This document shows, in pieces, positions 13,925 through 24,917 of a stretch of 64,000 nt of DNA (position 1 is the first letter of the stretch; every line of letters starts with the position of its first letter). Where the stretch lies: positions 108,598,793-108,662,792 of the forward strand of contig CM028379.1 in assembly GCA_013146195.2 (NCBI GenBank), read 5' to 3'. Below the pieces are notes generated by a model. The model saw nothing but the letters and a program-made list of their open reading frames with translations, was not told where the DNA came from and did not search any database. This DNA comes from Codonopsis lanceolata. Taxonomy: Eukaryota; Streptophyta; Magnoliopsida; Asterales; Campanulaceae. A program made the position numbers and the translations under genes.

Positions 13925-14387
13925 AAATCAAATCAAATTGAATCGAATCGATAGGTTTGATTCGCTTTTGACGTAGGATGGTTCGGTTCATATTTGAAAA
14001 TTTTATAAATTGATCGATTCGGTTCAATTTGCGATTTTTGCTTCTGAACCGAATCGTTATATTAAAATATTAATATATATAATTATATAAATATATTTAT
14101 ATTTATAATATAATTCATTTTTAATTATATCATTTTAAAATATCTCACGTTTGGTTTGAAAATCTTATTTTTAATGTTTGATGTTAAGTTGTTAATTAGC
14201 CTAACAATTTTTAATTTTTTTTTCTTCTATTTAAACCACCAAACCGAACCGAACATTCGATTAGATTTGGTTCGGTTTCAAACATCACGCGGTCTGATTT
14301 GGTTTAGAAAAAATGGAACCGTTAGAAGTCGGTTCAGTTTGTGGTTTTGACCTCAAACCGAAAAAGATCAAACCGTTACATTCCTAA
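13925..14387. mobile_element. Possible hAT-like MITE rich in CCGAACC words
   Basis: Repeated GGTTCGGTT and inverted AACCGAACC words fill both ends, a pattern common in plant hAT MITEs. The right end reads AACCGTTACATTCCTA. Flanks AATTGCAT and ATTTGCAT would give an 8-bp target duplication with one mismatch. The left end does not match the right end well, so the assignment is weak. Confidence 0.35.
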
Positions 14388-14439
14388 TTTGCATTATGAA
14401 TAGAAAGCCACGATTGGGAACTATTGTCCACAAGAATCC

Positions 14440-15000
14440 TAAGCATTTGACTAAGTACATTGCTAAGTTCATTCTCCGACCAAACCTAGTCAGGCCAGGC
14501 CTACCCGACCAGGTGACCATGCCCAAAGACGACCAATGAACCAACAAGCATACTCAGCATGTCCGGTAAGGTCAGGCCACGCCTACCCGTCCAGGAAGAC
14601 ACGGTCACCAAGTGGTTGTTCCTAGAAACCAGGGCGTAGAACAGGTGTCATATCTTGGATGGCTAGACGTGCATGAGATTTTAGCCTCAATCTCGGCCTT
14701 TCTCCCATAATCAAAGTTAAGACTTAATTATCTCCTCCTTCAAATCAGCAATCAATGTCAATCAAGGTGTGATCACCTCCTTCGGGGGCTATATATACTC
14801 GTTTCTAAACCCTAAAGTTACGCACACCAAAATTATGTCAATTTACTTTCATATGATCAAGTATTTTTTAATTTACTTTCACGTCAAAATGATTTCACGA
14901 GCCCCAACCTTACATTCTAACAAGGTGATGTTCATTGTTGACCAATCATACCTATACAAAAGCCAAGATATCCTAGAAGCAACTTAAAAAAGAGATCATG
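14440..15000 (+). other. Possible LTR fragment with TATA-like motif
   Basis: A pair of imperfect direct repeats around AGGCCACGCCTACCCG (14495 and 14573) precedes GGGGGCTATATATACTCG at about 14784, which looks like a promoter core of an LTR. No second LTR, PBS or coding region is present. Could equally be anonymous intergenic DNA. Confidence 0.25.
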
Positions 15001-15223
15001 TATGCAGCTATTCCTAATTTTTTTCCATATCACTATTCCTGAAATCTTACGAAGGCATACTATACCTCAAAGCTCTGCTGTCAATCAAAAATTTGAAGTC
15101 AAATTTATGTACTGTCAAAGTTGTAACCATCCAGAAAATATACGTTCCTCCGACATGATCATGATTAAGACTGAAATTAGACCAGCTGCTGTATCCTAGT
15201 TCTGTTGCTGATTGATTAAAACT

Positions 15224-15400
15224 ACGTACTTCCTTTGTTTCGGGCAAAAAGTTCACTATTTTATTTTAAAATATTTTACTTAAAGAGTACACTTTCAAAT
15301 ATTAAAGCATAAGAGTATCATTTTATTACTAATGAGCTACTAATAAAAGTGTCGCTTTTTAAAAAAGTGACTTTCAAACGGAGACTCTTTGCTAGAAACA
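15224..15400. mobile_element. Stowaway-like MITE (degenerate)
   Basis: Begins TACTTCCTTTGTTTCGGG and ends with CAAACGGAGA, resembling the CTCCCTCCGTTTC terminus of Stowaway (Tc1/mariner) MITEs bordered by TA. The interior contains the usual ATTTTACTTAAAGAG and TACTAATGA words. Related degenerate copies lie at about 21130-21290 and 40470-40590. Confidence 0.5.
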
Positions 15401-15884
15401 GAGGAAATAATTGATAATCTAAAGGTGGAAAGCCAATTTTAAAGGAGGGTGAGACACAATAATTGCAAATTTATTGATCTGACCACGATAGAAAAAGCGC
15501 TAACAACCATTATGCAAATAATGGATAACTATCAGGTAGAGTATTTCTTAGTTTATGCAATTTTCCTGCTGGGAAATCTTTCTTTTTGACTAATTAACAT
15601 CGATTTCTCTTTCTTCTCCATACTTTAACCGTATTAGCTGTTTCTGTTCTTTCTTCTTTCAAATGTCTTGTCCTCCTGCTCAAGTAATAGCATCAAATTC
15701 ATTAAGGCCAGTCTATCCTCACATATACTGAGTTTACATGGTTTTCGCTGTGTGCTGATAAAATAGAAAGAACTTTTGTAGTGATGGTTGGTATAACCTG
15801 TCAGAAAAATGATGCTGTAAAAACTTGGAAGTACCAGGACCAACTATGAAAACAATCTCCCGTCTGCCAAACGAAACACTTGTG

Positions 15885-16415
15885 CACTGTCGTGATGCAT
15901 CGATTTGATTTGGGATGCTGGAAAGGTGCATTAGTTTTGAATCATTTATTGATTTTGTACTGAAAGAAGAGACATGAAGGTTGGGTTCATTGTGATTTGC
16001 AGCGCTATGCAATCTATTTTGCAGCACGATGCATCAATTGACACATATTTGATGCTAACTTGGTGCATCATAATGCATAAAGCGGATTATGTGATTTAAG
16101 TTGATTCATTACGATGCATAAATTGGATTGTGTGATTTAAATTGATGCATCGCAAATCGCAATGCATAAACTGATGCAATGAGTATTATGAGCGAGTGAT
16201 CCGAGTGCATCGCGATGCATAAATTAGATAAGGTGATTAAAATTGATGCAACAAGATGCATAAATTGATTCAACGTAATGCACTTAGTAAGTAATCCATA
16301 GCGCGACTTTGGTTTATTAAATGTATGGTAGTCTTTTTGTCCCGAAAATATCTTTTTCCGGTTAAAAATAAAGAATAAGGTTAACAGGGTAGACCGGCTC
16401 GAATTCACCCTAATT
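15885..16415 (+). repeat. Dispersed repeat, copy 2, with internal tandem units
   Basis: Second copy of the repeat at 4660-5030. It is longer because a unit of about 45 bp, containing GATGCATAAATTGGATTG and GTGATTTAAATTGATG, is repeated four to five times with changes between 16020 and 16290. It closes with the same TAGCGCGAC ... GTAGTCTTTTTGTCC ... CCGGCTCGAATT sequence. No coding content. Confidence 0.65.
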
Positions 16416-17239
16416 TCTTTCACCAACTTTCACTTTCTCCCTTTGCTCCACTCTGCAGATTTGCGTGAGAACTACAACAGAAGATTCACCCTTTTGACTG
16501 TTTTGGGCACCAAAAAAGGAAGATTTGTATACAAACTACTTCTGCAGACTTCAATTAACTTTATGGTTTAGAGGCTTCAGTATCGGTGTTTCTGTTTTCG
16601 TGCTGGGTAAGGGTAACCCTAATTGACCATAAACCTGTTGTAAACCGCTGGTTAAAGGCATCAGAAGTTCATATAAGTAGAACGTAACAATTGCAAACAC
16701 ACGTGCAACAATGATTCTCCACAAAAATCCCAGATTATACGACACCATCATTGTTCGAACAAGTTTGGTCAGAAAACTATCTGGGCCCTAAAATCATGAT
16801 GCAAACCACCTAACATAGTCCACTTTGTGAATCCATTTCACACCTACCCAAACTTTTAAACTTAGGTAAAAAGAAAGATGGTCATTATGATATTGAGAAT
16901 CCATAGTGAATGGAAATTGTGATAAATTGGTCAAACACCATTGGACCGTGAAATAAAGCTAAAAGGTAATCAAACAATTGGGTAAAATTGCATATTAGTC
17001 AAAAAGATCATTTTGTCATGAAACGTCAATCATCATTTTCCTTTAAAGCTTCCCTCCACCATTTCTTTCAAGAATTCCATAGCATAGAATTTAACAGATT
17101 TCAGTTTGAAAATTTGGAACCCTTGAAATTGGTCCCACCTACATATTAGCCCCCCATCCAATTTCACCAACAAAAAAAAAAAGATAAAATAGAAAATTTT
17201 AAAAACCCGTGGAAACCATTCTCCATTACGTTAAGATTA
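16416..17239. other. 3' flank of ANT, nothing else recognised
   Basis: Lies downstream of the ANT stop codon on the minus strand. The first few hundred bases left of 17240 are probably its 3' untranslated region. No separate gene was recognised; the 66-codon minus frame at 16551-16751 has no known family. Confidence 0.4.
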
Positions 17240-20027
17240 CTATGAATCGGTCCATGCAGCGAAAACAGGGATATGAGGCCTCAGCTGCGTTGTTGGGATC
17301 CATGTATTTGTCATACTAGTCGAGGAACTACTGAGAAACTTGGAAGCGGCTGGAGGCATCCCGAAAAGCATTGGAAGGTTGTCGTTTCGGTCAGGGCTGC
17401 CTTCTCGTGAGCTGCTCAGGCTAGTTACCAGAGAAGAAGCATTCGACAAGTGGGTCCCCAATTTCACGGACTCGTGACCCCCCTCTTGCTGAGTTGAGTT
17501 CATAGCATGGATCCCAATCAAATCGTGTGCAGCCACTGAGAATGATTCAAGACTACCTGTTTTCTGATGATCAGGTTGAGAGGAGTGATAGAGTGCCATT
17601 TTCCAGTCTGAACTTCCATTATTCTCATGATTTGAGACATTAGCTTCACCGTGATGATTTTGATTAGAGATCTCTATAGTCGGGGATTCGACCTCCTTGC
17701 TTCGCCTTGCTAGCTCGCCTGCAAGAAGAGTATTGCTTCCCATAATTCGTTCCACATTGTACCTTGAGATATCAAAGTTTGTAACTGCATTCACGCCACG
17801 AAATTTGATTGCGGCTACATCGTAGGCTTCTGCAGCTTCCTCTTGAGTGCCTGAATTGAAAATAAAATTTTGCACATTTTATGTTGAGATTTGATTATAT
17901 ATAATTTGCTAAAATATAACAAAATGCAGAGAAACATCTAATTAAGTCTCAGCAAAGAACTTCAAAGATTTAAGAGAACTCACTGAATGTGCCTAGATAA
18001 AGGTCCTTGTTACCGGCAACTCGGCCGATCCGAGCTTGCCATCGGCCATGTTGATGATGTCTGCTAAAGATAAAAACAGAAACAGAGATTTCAGGGGAAA
18101 TTTCTTTAACCACATTCAACTACATATTTTAAATAAGCAGACCATTTGGACCTTGTCACTCCTCGGTAAATTGAAGCTCCCCTAGAGAAGCCACTGCTTC
18201 TCCTACAAAAATAATACGTAGATTAGAACATATCAAGAGAACACAGAATGCACCCTTGAAGTTATCGTATATAGCTCCAACATATGGGCAAAAAATTTAC
18301 CTTCTCAAGTGTGCAACATATTCCTGCCTGGTCATGTTCTTCATTTCTTCCAGTTCTTGTTCATAATTTTCCAACTGAAACATTAACAATGGCCTTTTTC
18401 AGTGGTAAGGAAACAAATAGACCAATTTAACAGATGCAGTTAGTAACAAAACAATACCGCAAAATTAATATGAGTTGAAGGTCCCCAGTACTTGAGTGCT
18501 GCTAAATCATAAGCTCTAGCAGCTTTCTCCTCCATGTCATAGCCCCCTAAAAATCAACAAACTTAATCAAAACCAAGAAATATGCAATAGCTTCGACTTG
18601 AAAGTTGAAAAAGTCTGAAGAAAAAAGGCTTACCAAGATAAACTGAAGCAATTCCAGCAAGAAACACCATGAAAATTGGTAAACAAGAAGTATTGCTAGT
18701 GAGATCAAGAAAGCCAAACAGCAAACAGTGACAAAAAAATTGAATCTTGAAAGCTACATTATACGATTATGGAGTTTTCATCACTAACCTTGTCTTCCTT
18801 TCCTGCTCTGCCCTTCTTTCTTGCAGCTATTGTCCCACAAATGAGCTTCATATCTACCGGTCCATCGATGTCTGATACAACACACATTCTCAAAATCCCA
18901 ACCTAAAATCAAGCACAGAAAACAAGATTTACCAACACACATACAATAAAGAACGCTTGATTACCTAGTTACACCCCTAAACTGAGAGGTTCTCTGGCCA
19001 AATGTATCCAAAGACTTCCTATGAACAATCTGCTTTTGGTCAACCTTCTCAGACCCTCTTTTCTTTGTATCCACCACAACCACACAGTCAGTGACAGTAG
19101 GTGAGATTTGAGCTGAGCCAGTCACGCATGAGCTTGACTGTGAGCCGGGGCTCATCGACAAGCTCAATGACTGCAAATCCCCATACCCCATGGATCCACA
19201 TTCTCCCCCATGAGAGTGATTGTAGTTTCTTGGAATCCAGTTCTTAAACTCATCCTCCCCCATTGTTGGGAGATGATGATGGGTGCCGCAATGATCTACA
19301 ATCTGGTCCTCCTTGGGCTCTTCTTCTTGTGGTTGTACTGTCTGGTACAGCCCCCTAAATGCAGAGTAATCAGGGTAATGCTGGGACTGAATCTGCTGTT
19401 GCTGATGCCTAGGGTTGTCTTGGAGGGCCTCATGGTTGTAGTACATGCTGTCTAAGCTAAGAGCCACGTCATGGGCCCCCATTGTTACACCACCAAAGAA
19501 GTTCTCCAGTTTTGGAGTGTTTGAATTTGAAGTCATCATGCCTTGAAAAAATAAAGTCAAACATTGTCAACAAGGGCCCCTAACCAAATTCAAGAAAATC
19601 ACATATAAAAAACCTTTTAAGTGCTCGTTTGATTCGTAACGAATCCCGATTCTTCAACATTCTAATTGGACTAAACAAAATATTGCTGAGCGTTAAAGAA
19701 ATCGAACCAACCTTGAGTTTGGGATCTGGACATGGCTTCCATTAAGCAGAGGGAGCCATCGGACTTGAGAGGCATGACAGGCAAAGCTGAGTAGACCCCA
19801 CCTCCATTTTCACCCTCAACCCCACAGAAGTAGTTGAAATGCGGAGGGAGATTGAAGAAGCTTGCCGGCATTGCAGTAGTAACACAACTGGAAACAGCAT
19901 TTGATGAAGGAGAAGAATTCTCCATTGTCATGTTAGGAGAGAGAGAGAATCCCAACCAGTTGTTGTCTGTATTGTTATTCTTGCTGTTATTGTTGTTGTG
20001 ATCACTCTCATTACACATGGACTTCAT
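17240..20027 (-). CDS. ANT: AINTEGUMENTA (AP2/ERF factor with two AP2 domains)
   Basis: Transcription factor of the AP2 family, euANT group, which in Arabidopsis promotes cell proliferation and organ growth in ovules and flowers. I derived nine exons (minus strand): 20027-19712, 19541-18965, 18871-18789, 18642-18634, 18546-18458, 18374-18301, 18202-18152, 18060-17984 and 17850-17240. All junctions are GT-AG and phase-consistent, giving 1887 nt and 628 residues, longer than Arabidopsis ANT. The N terminus starts MKSMCNESD and contains WLGFSLSPNM and a VMPLKSDGSLCLMEAM block, and the C terminus is PVFAAWTDS. These match ANT better than other AIL proteins. AP2 repeat 1 covers about residues 291-357, AP2 repeat 2 about 393-450, joined by a linker with MKNMTRQEYVAHLRR. 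Repeat 1 has SQFRGVTR where SQYRGVTR is usual. An Asn-rich stretch follows the start and a His/Gln-rich stretch lies in exon 2. No disruption was seen. Confidence 0.96.
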
Positions 20028-20353
20028 TTTCCTTCAAAACCCCCCCTTTTCACGCTCACAAAAGGATTATTGGTTGCTCCCCACTATGTGTGTGTGTGTT
20101 GGTGTGAGTGTGTTTTGGTGCAATTGCAAACCCAAGACTCTCTCAATCATTGGGTAACTAATAAACTAATCATATAATCGCTTTCCTTTCCCTCCATTTT
20201 TGCAAACCAAACTGTGTTTTTGTTTTTTAGTGGCAGCAGACTCAATTAGAAACAGAATCTATTACAGTAAATATCAAAATCTGAAAACACACATACCACA
20301 ACCTCACTAAATTATGCTGAATCCATGGTCTCTTCTCTTTATTCATTCATCAC

Positions 20354-20411
20354 ACTCTCTCTCTCTCTCTCTCTGGACCCATTTTCTTTGTTTTCTCTCT
20401 CTCTATTCTCT
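20354..20411. repeat. (CT)n tracts in ANT 5' leader
   Basis: Two CT-rich runs, 20354-20374 and about 20395-20411, read as GA repeats on the ANT sense strand and probably lie in the 5' untranslated region. GA repeats are known binding sites for plant BPC/GAGA-type factors. That they act here is inference. Confidence 0.7.
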
Positions 20412-20617
20412 TCTTTTCTGAGACACTGAAAAGATTTCCAAAGAGAACAAAGCAAGTTCCTTTAAACTTAAACAAAAAGAATGAGTAGCAAGTAGCAACA
20501 AGCAAATGCTTGGGCATCCTTCCTGCATTCCCTTGGGATCTGTGCTTGACAAAAACACCCCTTCTTTCTTTTGCTTTTCCTTCTTCCCCCTCCTTTCTTT
20601 TTTCCCTTTTTCTTTTA

Positions 20618-20625
20618 CTTTATAG
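20618..20625 (-). promoter_or_regulatory. Candidate TATA box of ANT
   Basis: CTATAAAG on the minus strand, about 590 bases upstream of the ANT start codon, just beyond a pyrimidine-rich leader. It implies a long 5' untranslated region. No transcript evidence is available. Confidence 0.35.
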
Positions 20626-20689
20626 TATTAGTATCATATGTATGTATGTACATTTTGTTTGTTCTGTAATCTGTATATCCCTTTAGATC

Positions 20690-20907
20690 TTTGACCTAAA
20701 AAGACCAACTTTATTATCACTAATAACTCATATGTCCTACTAAATTATCGTTAAAAAATAATTGAAACTTACCTTTTAAACATCACTTTTACCACTTTAC
20801 CCTTACTTTTCACTCTACTTTAATTATGGTACATAAACCCATTAACCAATATAAATAATCGAGTCAATTGTTTTTATAGACAATAATTTAGGGACGGAGG
20901 GAGTATA
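20690..20907. mobile_element. Stowaway-like MITE upstream of ANT
   Basis: The right end GGGACGGAGGGAGTA is the typical Stowaway terminus next to a TA. The left end near TATCCCTTTAGATC is poorly matched, so the left boundary is approximate. It lies just upstream of the candidate ANT promoter. Confidence 0.5.
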
Positions 20908-21327
20908 ACTTAAAAGAAACAAAAGGTTAAACCCAAACCCATTTATAGAAAGTGAACAAATGAAATGTAGTTTTAAAACACACCCTAAATTGGTAGGACT
21001 AGTGCCCGAATTAGTTTAACTCGTAAGATAAGCACTACGTGACAAGTACTTGTGTACAAAATTTGTACGACTACTGCTAAATGATGAATTTCTGTGGGGC
21101 CTATGACTGAGCACCATACCCATCTAAAATCTCTCTTTTTCGAACAAAGAGTTTCGTTTGAAAGTGAATTTTTTAATAAAATGATTTTTAGTATTTCATT
21201 AGTAATTAAATAACATTTTTATGTTTTAATTTTTAAAAGAAGACTCTTTAAATAAAATATTTCAAAATCGAATAATAGACTATTTGAATACCACATGGAC
21301 CCACTTATAGTAAGATGAGTGAACTTA
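20908..21327. other. Upstream flank of ANT
   Basis: No exon. The segment 21130-21290 carries degenerate Stowaway-like words (GTTTCGTTTGAAAGTG, TATTTCAAAATCGAATAAT). Confidence 0.4.
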
Positions 21328-22056
21328 GGCTCCCTTTATTTCACGGAAAATAATTTCCAAAAAATGATTTCTGGAAAATGAAGATTTCATTTTCAGGTGT
21401 TTGGTAAATCTTTTTCAAATATATCGGAAAATATTTTCGAGTGTTTGGCAAACGCACGAAAAATGTTACGGAAAATAATATATAAATAAATATAAAAAAT
21501 ATATTATAATATTAATACACATCTTGAATATAAAATAGTGTTGAACTTTAGGTAATTTTCTTTTAAAAATCATTTACTTATCATTAATGATGTCAAATCA
21601 ATAAGGTCCATCTTTTTTCAATTTTACAAATACAAATAAGAAAATTAATAATTGATATGAAAAAATATTTTTAAAAATAAAATGGATAATATTTGAAACA
21701 TCCTTAAATAATATAGTAGACACTAATTTTAGGACGTAGTGAGTATTTATTAAAATTATAATTTATAAATAATATGCGCAAACTCCATTTTTATTTCTAA
21801 ACAAATTATTTGTTGAGTGAAATATTGTGCGTGTATGTAAATATGTGTAATTGTGGAAGGTCGCAGAAGGGTGCTCAAACATTCGGAAAATGACTTACAG
21901 AGAATAAATCTGTAAGTCAATTTCCGAAAAAGAAGGCTTCATTTTCCGTTGACTCGAAAAAGCTTTTACGTTTACTACATTTTCCTAAGGTTACCAAACA
22001 CCGGAAAATGAGGAAAACGTTTTTCGGAAGTCATTTTCTATGAAACAAACGAAGCC
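21328..22056. mobile_element. PIF/Harbinger (Tourist-like) MITE
   Basis: Terminal inverted repeats begin GGCTCCCTTTATTTCACGG on the plus strand and GGCTTCGTTTGTTTCATAG on the minus strand. Further inside both ends contain GGAAAATGA and GTGTTTGGTAA words. It is flanked by TTA at 21325-21327 and 22057-22059, the 3-bp duplication of this superfamily. About 729 bp, with no coding capacity. It lies about 1.3 kb upstream of the ANT start codon. Confidence 0.8.
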
Positions 22057-22067
22057 TTAAAGTCCAA

Positions 22068-22790
22068 TTAGTCAAATAAGTTTGTACTGATCAAGAGTGG
22101 TCAATTTGTAGGAAAGAGCTACCTTGATAAAGGGTTCTTTAAGATAAATGCAATGATTGTGTTTCGCAACTTTGATGATAATAATAAAGTTATTAATTCT
22201 TCTTACTTGATTGAGTATTTTAATTTATGACATGATAGATTATGACATGTAAATGTAAACTCACTACGAAGACTAGTGAACTTAGATTTATTGCCTAAAA
22301 TAGAGTTTAATACACAAACTAAATGTAAAATTTGTGAGGCAAAAATGACCAAAACACCTTTCCAATCAGTGGAAAGAAGTACTACACCACTAGAATTAAT
22401 CCATACTGACATATGTGATTTAAAATATGTGCAAACTAGATGAGGAAAAAATTAATTTATAACGTTTATCGATGAGCACAAGATATTGTTTCGTGCATCT
22501 ATTAAAAAACAAAGATGAAGCCTTAGAAGCTTTCAAGGCTTATAAGAATGAAGTAGAAAATCAACTTAACATAAAAGTTAAAAGGCTGGCTTACCCGAAA
22601 ACATGTGGGGGAAGCAATCCTTTCAGCTAACCACATTTTCAATAAACTACCACACAAGAAAAGAGATAAAACTTCATATGAATTATGGAAATGAAGGAAG
22701 TCTTCCTCCAATTACCGTTATGTGTGGGGGTGCCTAGCAAAGGTAGAAGTACCTAAACCTAAACAAGTTAAGATAGTTGCATTTTCATAG
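22068..22790 (+). pseudogene. Tork-like copia: pre-integrase and integrase part
   Basis: Translation shows the Gag-pre-integrase region (FVGKSYLDKG, then HDRL and HVNVNSLRRLVNLDLLP), the integrase zinc residues CKIC, the core start LELIHTDICDL, and the later segments ENMWGEAILSANH and YVWGCLAKVEVP. Several stops and an internal deletion of part of the catalytic core are present. The frame is cut at 22790 inside the conserved FIGYA region by the right-arm block. It resumes at about 30040, so this and 30040-33331 are two halves of one element. Confidence 0.8.
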
Positions 22791-24135
22791 TGCGTTGCAC
22801 TTGATGAACGCACGTGATGTTAATGGTTTTTTAAAATGATTTGTTAATCCCTTCACTTTTCTGCTTACTTTTTAATTATTAAATTTTTTTGTGTTTTAAT
22901 CTTTATAGTTTTTTAAATTTATAAATTGTGTTGTTGTGTTATTTTTCTATACTTTGTTTTTCAGTCATTTAGAATGTATATTTTTAGTTATTGTATAAAA
23001 ACTTATCCTACACATTTGTATTTTTTATTTGTTATTCTTAAATCTTTTTTTTTATGTGAAACATGAATTCATTCTCTTTTATCGGTGTCTAAATAGAAAA
23101 CAATTCAAACATACTATCTTAGATAAGCACATTGTTGTTAAATACTTTGTTTATGTCATTTCTAGAATATATTACTCTCTTTAGAAAATAATAAATTGTG
23201 TTATAGAAATCAAACTCACAACGCCAAAGTATGTATTTGCACTCTAAAAATCCAAAATTCTCCAAAAGTATCTATAAAATCTCACTTTACCACCCAACCT
23301 AAGTTTTGTGTCATTTTCATATCTCATTTTATAACTTTCTTCTAGTTTTCCCCCTAGCCACTACGAATGCTACCAATCTGACGTTAAGGTGCACATGGTA
23401 TTTCACGTGTAAAGCATTTTGGTCATTTTTTGGCAATGTTTTGTCTATTTTTATTATCCAAAGAGAAACTTCATTTTTTTATTCTCTGACAATGCTTTCT
23501 ATACTTATTTTCCAACAATGACCTCTTATTTAAATTTTAAATGAGATAAAACTCAAGAGTGTATAAATCTTTTATTCAAGTTTTTATATAGAAAACTAAA
23601 TAAAAAATAGTGCAGAATCATATCAGAGATTAGAGAGATAGAATTCAAGATCAGATAATCGCATTTAAGAGTCAAGGTCACCATGAATAAGAACCACAAA
23701 AAAATTAAACCCGTCACAACCGCTAATATTAAATGACCAAACCACAATTCATTTCTCCCTTTCTCTCTTGTACAACACAATGCATAAGCATACACCCTGA
23801 ATTTCAAAACTCATATTTGAATCCATCACAGATGTATACGACAATGATGAGGCACACCATGGTTCAATCCGTCTTCAACGTCCCTAGCTTAAACTCCAAC
23901 AAATTTCTCCTTGGCGCCGTTGATACGGTTTATGGTTTGATTAGAGAAAATTCTCGATCTTAAACATTATTCGCTACCATTTCTATCACTACGATTACCA
24001 CACGTGACATCCCAATCACCAAATTTGATATGGAATATGAAAATGCTACAAAATTACATTGAGGGTCAAAGTGGATTTGGTGGATACCTTAGGGGGCAAT
24101 GTGTATTTTGGACTAATTTTGATGGGGCCAAAATA

Positions 24136-24917
24136 GGGTCACGCTATTGAGACCCCTCGTTCCTCCAACTTGACCCCCCCCCCCAAAAAATCCAAACTTC
24201 ATATTTTACCCTCCCTTATCCAAGTTGACCCCTCATTCCCACCCCATACACCGCCTCTTCCATCCCCCCTTTCCCCCCCCCCACACCGCCTCCTCCCTCC
24301 CCCTACACCGCCTCATCCCTCTCCCCCACCTCACTGTCTCCTCCCTCCTCCCTCCCCCAATCCATAACTCCTTCCTCCCCTTCCATCACCACCTTCTCCC
24401 CTCCCCCATCACAGTATACTCACCACCTACATAGCCTCGTCCCTCCCCCCCTTCACACCTCCACTCTTCCCCGTTTCTCCCTTTAAAAAATTAATTCGGG
24501 TTTGTTCACAGTCGGCCGAACAAACTTGTTACGTTCCCATGGGTGACCTGGCCGAACAACACAAGGTTGTTCGGTCACCCTTGGCCGAACAATTCAAGGT
24601 TGTTCTATCACCCATGGCCAAACAGAACAAGTTTGTTCGGCGACCGAACAAACCTGGGGAGAAACTGAAGAAGGCTGAGAAAGAGAGTGGAAGGGAGGGA
24701 GGGATGAGTTGGGGAGGAGGAGGTGGTGTGGGGAGGCTGAGGTGGGGGAAAAGGAGGAGGCGGTGTGGGGAGAGGGAGGAGACAATGAGGTGGGGGAAAG
24801 GGAGGAGGCGCTGAGGGGGGTGGGAAGGGGGGTCAACTTGGATAGGGAGGGTAAAATAGGAAGTTTGGATTTTTGGGGGTCAACTTAGAGGAACGGTGTG
24901 TCTCAATAGCACGACCC
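24136..24917. mobile_element. MULE-type MITE with long inverted repeats
   Basis: Ends are GGGTCACGCTATTGAGAC and, on the other strand, GGGTCGTGCTATTGAGAC. The inverted repeats run about 300 bp inward and are strongly C-rich on one side and G-rich on the other. Perfect 9-bp flanks GCCAAAATA at 24127-24135 and 24918-24926 fit the Mutator superfamily. The left arm at 11125-11150 shows the same flanks joined without the element. The core (24500-24660) carries several copies, in both orientations, of a GGCCGAACAA / TTGTTCGG word. No transposase. Confidence 0.9.

Noticed and set aside
24170..24836. Proline-rich extensin-like ORFs and their antisense Gly/Arg-rich ORFs
   Set aside because: They are the C-rich and G-rich inverted repeats of the MULE-type MITE.
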